Positions 16,378 through 25,839 of a DNA stretch of 64,000 nucleotides are shown piece after piece (positions within the stretch are counted from its first letter, which is position 1; each line of letters starts with the position of its first letter). The notes beneath the pieces are model-generated. The model was not told the DNA's origin. It searched no databases and saw only the letters and a list, made by a program, of their open reading frames with translations. Source of the DNA: Dyella amyloliquefaciens. GTDB lineage: Bacteria; Pseudomonadota; Gammaproteobacteria; Xanthomonadales; Rhodanobacteraceae. The stretch covers positions 1,024,856-1,088,855 of the forward strand of contig NZ_SAYT01000001.1 in NCBI RefSeq assembly GCF_004296575.1, in the 5' to 3' direction. A program made the position numbers and the translations under genes.

Positions 16378-18465
16378 ATGAAACCCTTGTTTGTCGCGCT
16401 GGCACTCGCGCTGGCCGGAACCTCCGCTGTAGCGGCCGAGGTCGAAAACCATGGACCGCATCCGTTCAATATTCGCGACTTGGTGATGATGGACCGAGTG
16501 GGCGATCCGCAGCTGTCGCCGGATGGCCGGTACGCGCTCTATACGGTGCGTGCCACCGATTACGCGGCCAACAAGGGCGTGACCTCGATCTACCTGCTGG
16601 ACCTGGGCAAGGGCGGTGAGGAGGTGAAGCTGGTCGAGAAGGCCTCGTCGCCGCGCTGGGCGCCTGACGGCCAGGTGTTCTATTACGTGGCGGCAAAGGA
16701 CGGCGTGGCGCAGGTTTGGCGCCGCGCACCCAACGCAGCTGGTCAGTCGGTCCAGGTGACACACGCGCCGATCGACGTGGACGGCTACAAAATCTCGCCG
16801 GACGGCAAGAAGATGTTGCTGACCTTCGGCGTCTTCACCGACTGCGCCGACCTGGCCTGCACCAAGGAGCGCCTGGATGGCCGCGCCGCCGACAAGGCGT
16901 CCGGCACCGTCTACGACAAGCTGTTCGTGCGCCATTGGGATACCTGGTCCGATGGCCGTCGTGCGCAGCTGTTCATCGCCGATGTCGATAACGCCAGCGA
17001 GCAGCCGGTGCTCCTAACCCGTGGCATCGATGGCGACGTCCCGAGCAAGCCGTTCGGTGGCGAAGACGAGTTCAATTTCTCGCCGGACGGCAAGACGGTC
17101 TATTTCAGCGTCCGTATCGCGGGCAAAACCGAACCGTGGTCGACCAACTTCGACGTCTACAGCGTGCCGGCCGACGGTTCGGCGGCGCCGAGCAATCTCA
17201 CAGCGGCAAATCTGGCGTGGGATGCCTTCCCGTTGCCCTCGCCCGATGGCAAGACGCTGTATTACCTGGCGATGAAGACGCCGGTGTCGGAAGCCGACCG
17301 CTTCGGCATCATGGCGCTGGACCTGGCGACAGGCCAGAAGCACGAAGTGGCTCCCAACTGGGATCGCTCCGCCGGCGGCTTGCAGATCTCCGCTGACGGC
17401 AAGACGCTTTACGCCAGCGCCGACGATCAGGGCCAGCACCCGCTGTTTGCCATCGATGCCGCGACCGGCAAGGTCTCGACGCTGGTGACGGCTGGCGATG
17501 TCGGTGCCTATGCGGCCGGCAAGTCGAAGCTCCTGGTGCAGCGCGATGATCTCAAGCGTTCCGCTGACCTCTACATTGCCGATCTGCAGGGCAAAGGCCT
17601 CAAGCAGGTGACGCACTACAACGCCGCGCGCCTCAAGAATGCGCAGATGGGCGAGCCGGAGTTCTTCACCTTCAAGGGGTGGAACAACGAGACGGTGCAG
17701 GGCTACGTGGTGAAGCCGGCCAACTACAAGTCGGGCAAGAAGTACCCGGTGGCCTTCATCATCCACGGCGGCCCGCAGGGCGCGATGAGCAATGGCTGGA
17801 GCTACCGCTGGAATCCGCAGACCTACGCGGGCCAGGGTTTCGCCGTGGTGACCATCAACTTCCACGGTTCCACCGGCTATGGCCAGGCCTTCACCGATTC
17901 GATCTCGGGTGACTGGGGCGGCAAGCCGCTGGAAGACCTGAAGGCGGGCTGGAGTGCGGCGCTGTCCAAATACCGCTTCCTCGATGGCGATCGCGCGTGC
18001 GCGCTGGGCGCCAGCTACGGCGGCTACATGACCTACTGGATCGCCGGCGTGTGGAACCAGCCGTGGAAGTGCCTGGTGGACCACGACGGCGTGTTCGACG
18101 CCCGCGCCATGTACTACGACACCGAGGAACTCTGGTTCGAAGAACGCGAGAATGGTGGCACGCAGTACGAGCACCCAGAGAACTACGAGAAGTTCAACCC
18201 GGTCAATCACGTCAAGGATTGGCGCGTGCCGATGCTGGTGATCCATTCGGCCAAGGATTTCCGCATCCCGGATACGCAGGGCCTGGGTGCCTTCACGGCG
18301 CTGCAGCGTCGCGGGATTCCGAGCAAGCTGCTGCACTTCCCGGACGAGAACCACTGGGTGCTCAAGCCGCAGAACAGCGTGCAGTGGCACGAGACGGTCA
18401 ATGCCTGGCTGAAGGAGTGGACTTCGGTGGGGGCGGCTAACGACGAAGCGAAATCGCAGCATTGA
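16378..18465 (+). CDS. S9-family (prolyl oligopeptidase-type) serine peptidase, secreted
   Basis: The 695 aa protein begins with a signal peptide (MKPLFVALALALAGTSAVAA). A beta-propeller region follows (~40-430) with repeated PDGKxxxF/Y-type blades, and then an alpha/beta hydrolase domain. The catalytic triad is visible: Ser546 in GASYGGY, Asp627 in HSAKDFRIP and His659 in DENHW. It probably cleaves dipeptides or oligopeptides in the periplasm, like DPP/acylaminoacyl peptidases of this family. I chose the ATG at 16378 because the signal peptide starts there. The gene is monocistronic and is followed by palindromic GC-rich repeats. Confidence 0.92.
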   Translation: MKPLFVALALALAGTSAVAAEVENHGPHPFNIRDLVMMDRVGDPQLSPDGRYALYTVRATDYAANKGVTSIYLLDLGKGGEEVKLVEKASSPRWAPDGQVFYYVAAKDGVAQVWRRAPNAAGQSVQVTHAPIDVDGYKISPDGKKMLLTFGVFTDCADLACTKERLDGRAADKASGTVYDKLFVRHWDTWSDGRRAQLFIADVDNASEQPVLLTRGIDGDVPSKPFGGEDEFNFSPDGKTVYFSVRIAGKTEPWSTNFDVYSVPADGSAAPSNLTAANLAWDAFPLPSPDGKTLYYLAMKTPVSEADRFGIMALDLATGQKHEVAPNWDRSAGGLQISADGKTLYASADDQGQHPLFAIDAATGKVSTLVTAGDVGAYAAGKSKLLVQRDDLKRSADLYIADLQGKGLKQVTHYNAARLKNAQMGEPEFFTFKGWNNETVQGYVVKPANYKSGKKYPVAFIIHGGPQGAMSNGWSYRWNPQTYAGQGFAVVTINFHGSTGYGQAFTDSISGDWGGKPLEDLKAGWSAALSKYRFLDGDRACALGASYGGYMTYWIAGVWNQPWKCLVDHDGVFDARAMYYDTEELWFEERENGGTQYEHPENYEKFNPVNHVKDWRVPMLVIHSAKDFRIPDTQGLGAFTALQRRGIPSKLLHFPDENHWVLKPQNSVQWHETVNAWLKEWTSVGAANDEAKSQH

Positions 18466-18685
18466 CCCCCTCCCAACCTCCCCCTGCAAGCAGGGGGAGG
18501 GGTATTGATGCGCCTCGCGAGCAGGAGGGAGGGTGTTGATGTGCCACCCGCAAGCGGGCGCAGCAGCGCGATGTGTTACCCCCGCTAGCAGCGGTAGGCG
18601 TACACACTTTTCCTCCCTCCCCTGCCTGCAGGGGAGGGTTGGGGAGGGGTAAGCTCTTCCCTCTCTGGACGGAACAGGACGTTCC
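18466..18685. repeat. GC-rich palindromic repeats between the S9 peptidase and the DUF559 gene
   Basis: Two hairpin-forming units are present: CCTCCCCCTG/CAGGGGGAGG (18477-18500) and CCCTCCCCTGC/GCAGGGGAGGG (18615-18638). Each is flanked by related GGGAGGGG/CCTCCCC tracts. They belong to the CCCTCTCCCC-type family found in several other gaps of this window. No gene is seen in this gap. Confidence 0.7.
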
Positions 18686-19024
18686 ATGCAGCGCCTATGG
18701 CTACTGGCACGCAGGCTGCGCAACAAGGCCACGGATGCGGTGCGGCATCTATGGCGATATATCCGCTGTAATCAACTCGCTGGATACAAATTCCGCCGCC
18801 AGTTTCCGATCGGCGTCTATATCGTTGATTTCATCTGCGTACCGGCACGGCTTGCAGTGGAACTGGACGGTGGGCAGCACCTGGAGGCTCTGGATTACGA
18901 CAACGCGCGGACCCGGTTTATCGAGTCACAGGGCTTCCGAGTGTTGCGATTCTGGAATGACGATGTGTTGATGCGGACCGATGCGGTGCTGGAGAAGATT
19001 CTTCGAGAGCTCGCCGCAGGATAA
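18686..19024 (+). CDS. DUF559-domain (Vsr/restriction-endonuclease-like) protein
   Basis: The predicted protein (112 aa) contains the DUF559 core: YKFRRQFPIGVYIVDFIC, then LAVELDGGQH and FRVLRFWNDDVL. This matches the PD-(D/E)xK-type nuclease fold with Asp, Glu and downstream residues in the expected order. Proteins of this family are common in bacteria as small solitary genes and have no established function. It is bordered on the upstream side by palindromic repeats and is not in an operon. The start at 18686 fits the usual ~110-120 aa length. Confidence 0.85.
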   Translation: MQRLWLLARRLRNKATDAVRHLWRYIRCNQLAGYKFRRQFPIGVYIVDFICVPARLAVELDGGQHLEALDYDNARTRFIESQGFRVLRFWNDDVLMRTDAVLEKILRELAAG

Positions 19025-19107
19025 AGATCACCTCTCGCCGGCCCTCCCTCCTGTCAGGGGAAGCGGCATCATTCAGCAGTGCAATGCATTTCCGGGTGGG
19101 CTGGCGG

Positions 19108-20124
19108 TCAAAGCCACTTCGCCCGCTTGAGGAAGATGTAGATGCTACCCACCAGGGTGCCGACGATCGCAATGATCAGCGGATAGGCCCATGGCTTGTT
19201 GAGCTCGGGCATATGGGCGAAATTCATGCCGTACCAGCTGGTGATCAGGGTGGGGGCAGCCAGCATGGCGGCGTAGCCGGCAAGACGCTTCATCACTTCG
19301 TTCTGGCCGAACGTCACCAGCGAAAGATTCACGTTGATGGCGGCAGCCAGCATCTCGCGCATGGCGCTGATCGATTCGTTGACGCGGAACACGTGGTCAT
19401 ACACGTCGCGGAAATAGGCGCGCAGCTCATTCGGGATCAATTGAGGGTGCAACCGCACGAGCTGGCTGATGATGTCCTGCAACGGCGCGGCGGCCAGGCG
19501 CAGGGTCATCAGGTCGCGCTGCATGTCGTACAGGCGGCGGATGGTGCTGCGGTTGAAGGTGTCCGCGAAGATGTCTTTTTCCAGCTCCTGCAGCTCCTCG
19601 CGGAAGTCGCGGACGATAGGGAGCAGGTTGTCGACGATGAAGTCGAGCACGCCGTAAAGCCCATAGCTCGGGCCGTGCGCCAGGAGTTCCGGCGTATGTT
19701 CGCAGGTGCGCCTTGCCGGCGCGTACGACAGCGATGCGCCATGGCGCACGGTGACCAGGTAACGGGCGCCCAGGAAGATGTGGGTTTCGCCAAACGCGAT
19801 GTGCCCGCTCACCAGCTGCGCGGTCTGCACCACGATGAAAAGCGAGTCGCCGTAGGTTTCGATCTTGGTGCGCTGGTGCGCGTGCTGGGCATCTTCGATG
19901 GCGAGATCGTGCAGGTCGAATTCTTCCTGGATCTTGTCCAGCAGAGCTTCGTCCGGCTCATGCAGGCCCACCCACACGAAGGTGTCGGGTTGCTTGAGTA
20001 CTTCGCTGATGTCGTCGAGGCTGACATCGCCGATGCGCCGTCCGTCGAAATGATAGGCGACGCAATTGACGACCATGCCGGTGGATGGCGCGGGTGCTGC
20101 TGCAGGCTGTTTGGCTATCGACAT
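19108..20124 (-). CDS. corA: CorA-family magnesium/cobalt transporter
   Basis: The protein (338 aa) is a pentameric inner-membrane divalent-cation channel. A long cytoplasmic N-terminal domain rich in acidic helices is followed by two C-terminal membrane helices. The family's pore signature GMN is present in SWYGMNFAHMPELN near residue 297. The protein ends with a basic tail (FLKRAKWL). The ATG at 20124 gives a typical length. It follows the DUF4105 gene with ~46 bases between them and may be co-transcribed with the ybeY-corC block. Confidence 0.92.
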   Translation of the reverse strand: MSIAKQPAAAPAPSTGMVVNCVAYHFDGRRIGDVSLDDISEVLKQPDTFVWVGLHEPDEALLDKIQEEFDLHDLAIEDAQHAHQRTKIETYGDSLFIVVQTAQLVSGHIAFGETHIFLGARYLVTVRHGASLSYAPARRTCEHTPELLAHGPSYGLYGVLDFIVDNLLPIVRDFREELQELEKDIFADTFNRSTIRRLYDMQRDLMTLRLAAAPLQDIISQLVRLHPQLIPNELRAYFRDVYDHVFRVNESISAMREMLAAAINVNLSLVTFGQNEVMKRLAGYAAMLAAPTLITSWYGMNFAHMPELNKPWAYPLIIAIVGTLVGSIYIFLKRAKWL

Positions 20125-20170
20125 GAACCAATGATGCGCCGCCGATCAAGACACGGCAACGACACCACAC

Positions 20171-21448
20171 TCAACGTGTACGAGTGTTCAACGCATCGTT
20201 GCGGCGAAGGCACCACGCCAGTGCCAGCCAGCACGGCATGCCGAACAACAGCCAAGGCTGGTTCTGTTGCACGACGCCGGGCAACAGATGCAACAGCCAG
20301 GCGGCGAGCGCGGCCAGCAGTTGAAGCACGATCAATGCATTGGCCATGCGTGAGCTGACGCTTCCGTGGCGGGAGCGCCATACGGCGCCTACCAGCAACA
20401 GGGCTAACGGATTGAACAGCAACAGGTTGGCGTTGGCCCATGCGGAATGGTGCGTGGTCAGCGTCCACAAAATGAGCAGTGCGATGCCTACCAATCCCGC
20501 GAGCACCAGATACAGCGAGCCGAGCAGGGCGTAAGCGGTTGGCACAAACCGGCGTGCCGCGATCAACAGCGCCGCGAAAACCAGGCCTGCGATAGCGAGG
20601 GGCAAGCGGAGATCAGGCGCCTGGGCGGGCGGCGGAGTCAGGCGATTCGGCGAAAGCAGTTGCTCGTCCTGCACGAGGGGATGCGAGGCGCCTTCGGCGT
20701 CCGTCACGGTTACGTTGCGGATGTCTTCCTGCAGCACCATCGGCAGGAAGCTCTCCTGCCAGGCGCTGAGCGGCTGGTCCGCGTACGGACCCAAGCCAAG
20801 GTCGAGGATGAGCATCAGCCACGCCTGCTGGCTCATCAGGCGTGCCGTCTGCTGGCGGAATGTCATGTTCGCCGCGCGTGCTTGCAGCTGTTTCTTCAGG
20901 ACGCCGCCCAAGGCCTTGTCCAGCGCGTCGCGCACGCGGGTGGCGCAGTTGTCCGCGTAGTAGTCGTAGTCGTAGCGCACGTTTTCCGGGCGCAGGTTCC
21001 ACAGTAGGAAGTCGCGCAGGTCGCCTGCCTGCGCTGCCGTGAAGGCGAGCCGTTGGCGCGTGACCGAGCGGCCAACATCCACGTAGTAGTGCTGGTCGAT
21101 CTCGCTGGGGGCGGCATCCATCAGGTAATGCATGCTGCCGCGGGCGAAGTGGAGCAGGAAGCCCTTCTCGTCGAAATCGAACACGCCGTAGTTGAACGTG
21201 ATCGCTTCGCCGCTGACTGCATCACGCAGCTCGATGGCGTCGTGGCCGAAGCGTTCCCAGTAGGTGTCGCCGGGCCCGTAGGTGATCAGCGAAACCTCGA
21301 GATTGGCACCCGGTGCATTGGCGATGCCGGCCTGTGCGCGCGGCGCCCAGGCCAGGGCGCCGCACAGCAGGAACAGACAGAACGCCGCAAACAGGCGGCC
21401 AAACGGTTGTGAAGCAGCGGACGTGGGCGTCCTGCCTGATCGATGCAC
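20171..21448 (-). CDS. DUF4105-domain integral membrane protein
   Basis: The predicted protein (425 aa) has an N-terminal signal/anchor (FAAFCLFLLCGALAW), then a DUF4105 domain: SLITYGPGDTYWERFGHDAIEL, HFARGSMHYLMD and YYADNCATRVRDAL, with conserved His, Cys and Asp residues. The C-terminus has about five hydrophobic segments. I chose the GTG at 21448, with AGGAAG 7 bases upstream; a TTG at 21454 and an upstream ATG inside corC are alternatives. In many relatives lnt follows corC; here this uncharacterised gene occupies that place. Function unknown. Confidence 0.8.
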   Translation of the reverse strand: MHRSGRTPTSAASQPFGRLFAAFCLFLLCGALAWAPRAQAGIANAPGANLEVSLITYGPGDTYWERFGHDAIELRDAVSGEAITFNYGVFDFDEKGFLLHFARGSMHYLMDAAPSEIDQHYYVDVGRSVTRQRLAFTAAQAGDLRDFLLWNLRPENVRYDYDYYADNCATRVRDALDKALGGVLKKQLQARAANMTFRQQTARLMSQQAWLMLILDLGLGPYADQPLSAWQESFLPMVLQEDIRNVTVTDAEGASHPLVQDEQLLSPNRLTPPPAQAPDLRLPLAIAGLVFAALLIAARRFVPTAYALLGSLYLVLAGLVGIALLILWTLTTHHSAWANANLLLFNPLALLLVGAVWRSRHGSVSSRMANALIVLQLLAALAAWLLHLLPGVVQQNQPWLLFGMPCWLALAWCLRRNDALNTRTR

Positions 21449-21450
21449 GA

Positions 21451-22299
21451 TCAATCTTCCTGGCGGCGGGTGACTCGGAACGCCTGCACGCGGCGGTCGT
21501 CCGCCTCGGTGACGTGGAACAGGAAATCGCCGATGGCGATCTCTTCGCCGACTTCCGGGAGGTGCCCGAATTCGGACGTGCACATGCCGCCGACCGTGTC
21601 GAACTCCTCGTCGGAGAAGTTGGCGCCGGTCTCTTCGTTGAAGTCGGCGATCGGCGTGAGTGCGCTGACCGTCCAGCCACCGCCGGATTGCTCGTGCATC
21701 AGCGACGGCTCTTCCTCGTCGTCATGCTCGTCGTCGATCTCGCCGACGATCTGTTCAAGCACGTCCTCGATGGTGATGAGGCCGGCGACACCGCCGTATT
21801 CGTCCACCACCAATGCCATGTGGTTGCGCGTATGGCGGAACTCCGCCAGCAGCACGTTCAGCCGCATGGCCTCGGGAATCAGTACGGCAGGGCGCAGCAC
21901 GGTGCTGACGTCGAAATGGTCACCGTCACCGACGAACTTCAGCAGGTCCTTGGCCAGCAGGATGCCAAGGATCTCGTCCTTGTCCTCGCCATGTACCGGG
22001 AAGCGCGAATGACCGGATTCGACCACCGTGGCGAGGATCTCGCGCAGCGGGGCTTCGGCGGAGAGCATCACGATCTGGGTGCGCGGCACCATCACATCGT
22101 CGACGCTCAGCTCGGTGACCTTGATGGCACCCTCGACCATGGTCAGGGTGTCGTTGGACATCAGGCCATTGGCCTGGGCGGTGCGCAGCTCTTCGATGAG
22201 CTCCTTCCGGTTGCGCGGCTCGCCGGAAAACAGGTGGCCCAGTCGATCCCACCATTTGCGGTGGGCCGGGCCGCTGGTACTACCAGGGTCCTCGTTCAT
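21451..22299 (-). CDS. corC: CorC/HlyC-family CBS-domain protein
   Basis: The predicted protein (282 aa) has no membrane segments. A tandem CBS region (~64-190) starts at DDVMVPRTQIVML and includes SGHSRFPVHGEDKDEILGIL. It is followed by the CorC_HlyC transporter-associated domain, which ends in a basic tail. This matches CorC (YbeX), implicated in magnesium/cobalt efflux and in ribosome/RNA-related phenotypes in E. coli. It follows ybeY on the same strand with a repeat-filled ~260-base gap and overlaps the potential TTG start of the DUF4105 gene. Confidence 0.9.
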   Translation of the reverse strand: MNEDPGSTSGPAHRKWWDRLGHLFSGEPRNRKELIEELRTAQANGLMSNDTLTMVEGAIKVTELSVDDVMVPRTQIVMLSAEAPLREILATVVESGHSRFPVHGEDKDEILGILLAKDLLKFVGDGDHFDVSTVLRPAVLIPEAMRLNVLLAEFRHTRNHMALVVDEYGGVAGLITIEDVLEQIVGEIDDEHDDEEEPSLMHEQSGGGWTVSALTPIADFNEETGANFSDEEFDTVGGMCTSEFGHLPEVGEEIAIGDFLFHVTEADDRRVQAFRVTRRQED

Positions 22300-22422
22300 T
22301 ACTCTTTTAGGCTCTGCCCGATACCGGGCGGAACCGTCAGTCTAGCGGAAAAACCGTGACGATTCAGGAACAAGGCGCAACGCCTTGTTTTCCAGCCCCT
22401 GTTGACGGAGCGCGGAGCTTTT

Positions 22423-22555
22423 CCCTCTCCCCGCCGGGGAGAGGGCAGGGTGATAGGTGGGGCTCGCGGTAAGGCCGGTTCAGCGCCGGCTTCGATACAG
22501 CGGCACCGCAAGATTGGCCCCTCACCTCAATCCTCTCCCCGGAGGGGAGAGGGGG
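22423..22555. repeat. BIME-like composite of two CCCTCTCCCC palindromes
   Basis: Two inverted units flank a short spacer between corC and ybeY. The first is CCCTCTCCCC/GGGGAGAGGG at 22423-22445 and the second is CCTCTCCCC/GGGGAGAGG within 22518-22555. The spacer contains CGCAAGA followed by CCCCTCACC, also seen at 60287-60420. The unit probably forms a long cruciform or transcript hairpin. Confidence 0.7.
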
Positions 22556-22562
22556 TAGAGGC

Positions 22563-23030
22563 TCAGCCTTCGTACGGGTTGGCGATCCCCATCCCGGCCA
22601 GGATGCGGGTTTCCAGGGCCTCCATCGCTTCGGCCTCGCCGTCCTCAATGTGGTCATAGCCCAGCAGGTGCAGGACGCCATGCACGGTCATATGGGCCCA
22701 ATGGTCCCGCGCCAGCTTGCCTTGCTCGGTCGCCTCGCGACTCACCACGGGGGCGCAGATGACGAGGTCGCCGATCAGGGGCAGGGTGATGCCGGGGGGG
22801 AGTTCCACCGGGAACGACAGCACGTTGGTGGCGTAGTCCTTGCCGCGATAGTCGCGGTTGAGCGCACGGCCTTCCTTGGTATCGACAATGCGGATGGACA
22901 GTTCGGTGGCCTTGCGGCGCCTGGCCCCGCGCAGTGCCGCCTCCACCCACTCGCGGAAGCTGGGCGACGAGGGCACGCCCTTGCGCGGGGCGGCGTAGCC
23001 CACGGAAAGCGTCAGAGGCGTGGCGCTCAC
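22563..23030 (-). CDS. ybeY: Endoribonuclease YbeY (rRNA maturation)
   Basis: The product (155 aa) is the zinc-dependent endoribonuclease needed for 16S rRNA 3'-end maturation and ribosome quality control. The zinc motif [11 protein letters not shown] has His117, His121 and His127, and [14 protein letters not shown] (61-74) is the other conserved block. The start ATG at 23030 overlaps the phoH stop (ATGA arrangement), indicating translational coupling. Gene order miaB-phoH-ybeY-corC is conserved in gammaproteobacteria. Confidence 0.95.
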   Translation of the reverse strand: MSATPLTLSVGYAAPRKGVPSSPSFREWVEAALRGARRRKATELSIRIVDTKEGRALNRDYRGKDYATNVLSFPVELPPGITLPLIGDLVICAPVVSREATEQGKLARDHWAHMTVHGVLHLLGYDHIEDGEAEAMEALETRILAGMGIANPYEG

Positions 23031-24013
23031 TTGGGCGTGTCCTCGGACGCCTGCTCGAAGGCTTCGTAGGCGCGCACGATCTTCGCCACCAGCGGGTGGC
23101 GCACCACGTCGCGCGAGGTGAAGAAGGTGAAGCTGATGCCGTCCACGCCGCGCAGCACTTCGACGGCATGGCGCAGGCCTGAGCGCACGTTGCGCGGCAG
23201 GTCGACCTGGCTGACGTCGCCGGTGATCACGGCGACCGAGCCGAAGCCGATGCGCGTGAGGAACATCTTCATCTGTTCGACGGTGGTGTTCTGCGCTTCG
23301 TCGAGGATCACATAGGAATCATTGAGCGTGCGTCCGCGCATATAGGCGAGCGGGGCGATCTCGATCACGTTGCGCTCGATCAGCTTGGCGACCTTTTCGA
23401 AGCCGAGCATTTCGTACAGCGCGTCATACAGCGGGCGCAGGTAGGGATCGACCTTCTGGGTGAGGTCGCCGGGCAGGAAGCCCAGCTTCTCGCCGGCCTC
23501 GACCGCGGGGCGCACCAGCAGCAGGCGCTGCACGCGGTTGGCTTCCAGTGCCTCGACTGCGCTGGCCACGGCGAGATAGGTCTTGCCGGTACCGGCCGGG
23601 CCGACGCCGAAGCTGATGTCGTGCGTCGTGATGGCGTGGAGGTAGCGCGCCTGGTTGGGGCCGCGGCCCTTGATCACGCCGCGCTTCACCTTGATGGTGA
23701 CGTCCTGTGCGCCGTCGGCTGCGTCATTGACGATCGCGTCGATGCCTGAGTCCGCGAGGTGCAGGTTGATCTTGGCGCCGTTGAGCGATTCGTTTTCGGT
23801 GCTCGCGTAGAGCGCCTGCATCACCTTCTCGGCCGTGCGCACCGCGCCTTCCTCGCCGATCACCTGGAACAGGTTGCCGCGATGATTGATCTCTACGCCG
23901 AGGCGCAATTCCACCTGGCGCAGGTGTTCGTCGAACGGGCCGCACAGGTTGGAAAGACGGGCGTTGTCTTCGGGTTCCAGTGCGAAATCGCGTTGGGGAA
24001 GGCCGTTGGTCAT
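23027..24013 (-). CDS. ybeZ: PhoH-like ATPase (PhoL/YbeZ)
   Basis: The protein (328 aa) has an N-terminal KH-like region and a P-loop domain with Walker A GPAGTGKT (138-145) and Walker B VILDEAQN. YbeZ acts with YbeY in RNA/ribosome metabolism. The stop overlaps the ybeY start. Upstream, a 165-base gap with a palindromic repeat (24043-24160) separates it from miaB. The ATG at 24013 fits the usual 320-350 aa. Confidence 0.93.
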   Translation of the reverse strand: MTNGLPQRDFALEPEDNARLSNLCGPFDEHLRQVELRLGVEINHRGNLFQVIGEEGAVRTAEKVMQALYASTENESLNGAKINLHLADSGIDAIVNDAADGAQDVTIKVKRGVIKGRGPNQARYLHAITTHDISFGVGPAGTGKTYLAVASAVEALEANRVQRLLLVRPAVEAGEKLGFLPGDLTQKVDPYLRPLYDALYEMLGFEKVAKLIERNVIEIAPLAYMRGRTLNDSYVILDEAQNTTVEQMKMFLTRIGFGSVAVITGDVSQVDLPRNVRSGLRHAVEVLRGVDGISFTFFTSRDVVRHPLVAKIVRAYEAFEQASEDTPK

Positions 24014-24042
24014 GGGCTTTATCGAAAGGTTTGGATGCGAAC

Positions 24043-24160
24043 CCTTCTCCCCTCGGGAGAAGGTGCCGGCAGGCGGATGAGGGTGCGGACTTGCGACTCA
24101 GTCTCAGCGGGGCGCAAGCCCCGTACCCTCACCCCAACCCCTCCGCCGGAGGGAGAGGGG
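24043..24160. repeat. Palindromic repeat composite between phoH and miaB
   Basis: CCTTCTCCCC-type inverted repeats occur at 24043-24063 and 24125-24160, separated by ~60 bases with a GCGGGGC-like core. The elements are the same family as those at 22423-22555 and 60287-60420. They are probably non-coding intergenic REP/BIME sequences. Confidence 0.65.
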
Positions 24161-24178
24161 CTTTTAGAGATATCAAGC

Positions 24179-25522
24179 TCAGGCCGCCACTTCATCGGCA
24201 AGATGCACGCGGCCACGCAGCGAATTGCTCATGGCCTCAGTGATCACCACATCGATGAACTGTCCGATCATGCGCGCGTGACCCGGGAAGTTCACGAAGC
24301 GCATGTTTTCGGTGCGACCGGTGAACTCATTGGGATCCTTCCTGCTGGGTTTTTCCACCAGCACGCGCTGCACGGTGCCGACCATCGCCTCGTTGATCTT
24401 GCGGGCGTTGTCGTTGAGCTTGGCCTGCAGGCGCGAGAGGCGCTCGTGCTTCACCTCGGACGAGGTGTGATCCTCGAGGTTGGCCGCCGGCGTGCCGGGG
24501 CGAGCGGAGAAGATGAAGGAGAAGCTCTGGTCGAAACCGACGTCCTCGATCAGCTTCATGGTCTTCTCGAAATCGTCGTCGGTCTCGCCGGGGAAGCCCA
24601 CGATGAAGTCCGAGGAGAGGCAGATGTCCGGGCGCACGGCGCGCAGCTTGCGGATCTTCTGCTTGAATTCCAGCGTCGTGTAACCGCGCTTCATCGCCGT
24701 GAGGATGCGGTCCGAGCCCGCCTGCACCGGCAGGTGCAGGAAGTTGCACAGCTGCGGCACGTTGGCGTACGCCTCGATCAGCGAGTCGGAGAACTCCAGC
24801 GGATGGGAGGTGGTGAAGCGGATGCGGCCGATGCCCTCGATCTGCGCGATGGCATGGATCAGCACGGCGAGGTCGGCGATGCCGCCATCGTGCGTGGGGC
24901 CGCGATAGGCGTTGACGTTCTGGCCCAGCAGGGTCACTTCGCGCACGCCTTGTTCGGCGAGCTGGGCCACTTCCACCAGCACGTCGTCGAACGGGCGGCT
25001 GATCTCTTCGCCACGGGTGTACGGCACCACGCAATACGAGCAGTACTTGGAGCAGCCTTCCATGATGGAGACGAAGGCGGTGGGGCCTTCGGCGCGCGGC
25101 TCGGGCAGGCGGTCGAACTTCTCGATCTCCGGGAAGCTGATGTCCACCTGCGGCTTGCCGCTCTCGCGGCGTGCCTCGATCAGCTCGGGCAGGCGGTGCA
25201 GGGTCTGCGGGCCGAACACGAGGTCCACGTACGGCGCACGCTTGATGATGTCCTTGCCTTCCTGGGAGGCCACGCAGCCGCCGACGCCGATCAGCACCTT
25301 CTTGCCACCCTGCTTGTGCTCCTTCCAGCGGCCGAGCTGGCTGAACACCTTTTCCTGGGCCTTCTCGCGGATCGAGCAGGTATTGACCAGGATGACGTCC
25401 GCCTCGGACTCGTCCTGGGTCAGTTCCAGCCCATGCGAGGCCTTGAGCACGTCAGCCATCTTGGCCGAGTCGTACTCGTTCATCTGGCAGCCGTGGGTTT
25501 TGATGAAAAGCTTGCCGGTCAT
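24179..25522 (-). CDS. miaB: tRNA-2-methylthio-N6-dimethylallyladenosine synthase MiaB
   Basis: The product (447 aa) methylthiolates i6A37 of tRNAs with two 4Fe-4S clusters. The N-terminal UPF0004 domain has Cys12, Cys49 and Cys83, and the radical SAM motif CSKYCSYC provides Cys157, 161 and 164. A C-terminal TRAM domain follows (~380-445). The ATG at 25522 was chosen because the [15 protein letters not shown] start is conserved and earlier in-frame codons would add ~98 unmatched residues. It is the first gene of the miaB-phoH-ybeY-corC group. Confidence 0.95.
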   Translation of the reverse strand: MTGKLFIKTHGCQMNEYDSAKMADVLKASHGLELTQDESEADVILVNTCSIREKAQEKVFSQLGRWKEHKQGGKKVLIGVGGCVASQEGKDIIKRAPYVDLVFGPQTLHRLPELIEARRESGKPQVDISFPEIEKFDRLPEPRAEGPTAFVSIMEGCSKYCSYCVVPYTRGEEISRPFDDVLVEVAQLAEQGVREVTLLGQNVNAYRGPTHDGGIADLAVLIHAIAQIEGIGRIRFTTSHPLEFSDSLIEAYANVPQLCNFLHLPVQAGSDRILTAMKRGYTTLEFKQKIRKLRAVRPDICLSSDFIVGFPGETDDDFEKTMKLIEDVGFDQSFSFIFSARPGTPAANLEDHTSSEVKHERLSRLQAKLNDNARKINEAMVGTVQRVLVEKPSRKDPNEFTGRTENMRFVNFPGHARMIGQFIDVVITEAMSNSLRGRVHLADEVAA

Positions 25523-25839
25523 GGGCTTGGGTACCGTGGTGTGCAGGACGGCGGGAGGAAGGCGCCGAACAGCACAGTTTACGCGCCTGTGGTTGGCTTC
25601 GCCAGCTGAACGGCCAGCTTGGTCAAGGACTTGCATGCCAAAGCGAGCCGGGGGCTGGGCAAGTTTGTCCTGCTGCACGAAATGGCCGGCTCCTGCTTGG
25701 CGTAGGCCCTGGCTGGGGGCACACTGCCACTGCCTGGCGTAGCACCAAGGCGTCAGGAAAGCATTGAGGAAGGGGGGGTGATGGGCAGGCTGGGTCGGAA
25801 AGTGGCCGTCGCGCAAGCGTCGCGGCCGACGGTGAGGCC
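25523..25839. other. Divergent promoter region of miaB and the lytic transglycosylase gene
   Basis: This ~317-base gap separates two divergent genes and must contain both promoters. A GC-rich hairpin (GGCCGTCGCG...CGTCGCGGCC, ~25804-25830) lies just before the transglycosylase start. No gene, RNA element or convincing -10/-35 pair is recognised. Confidence 0.4.
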
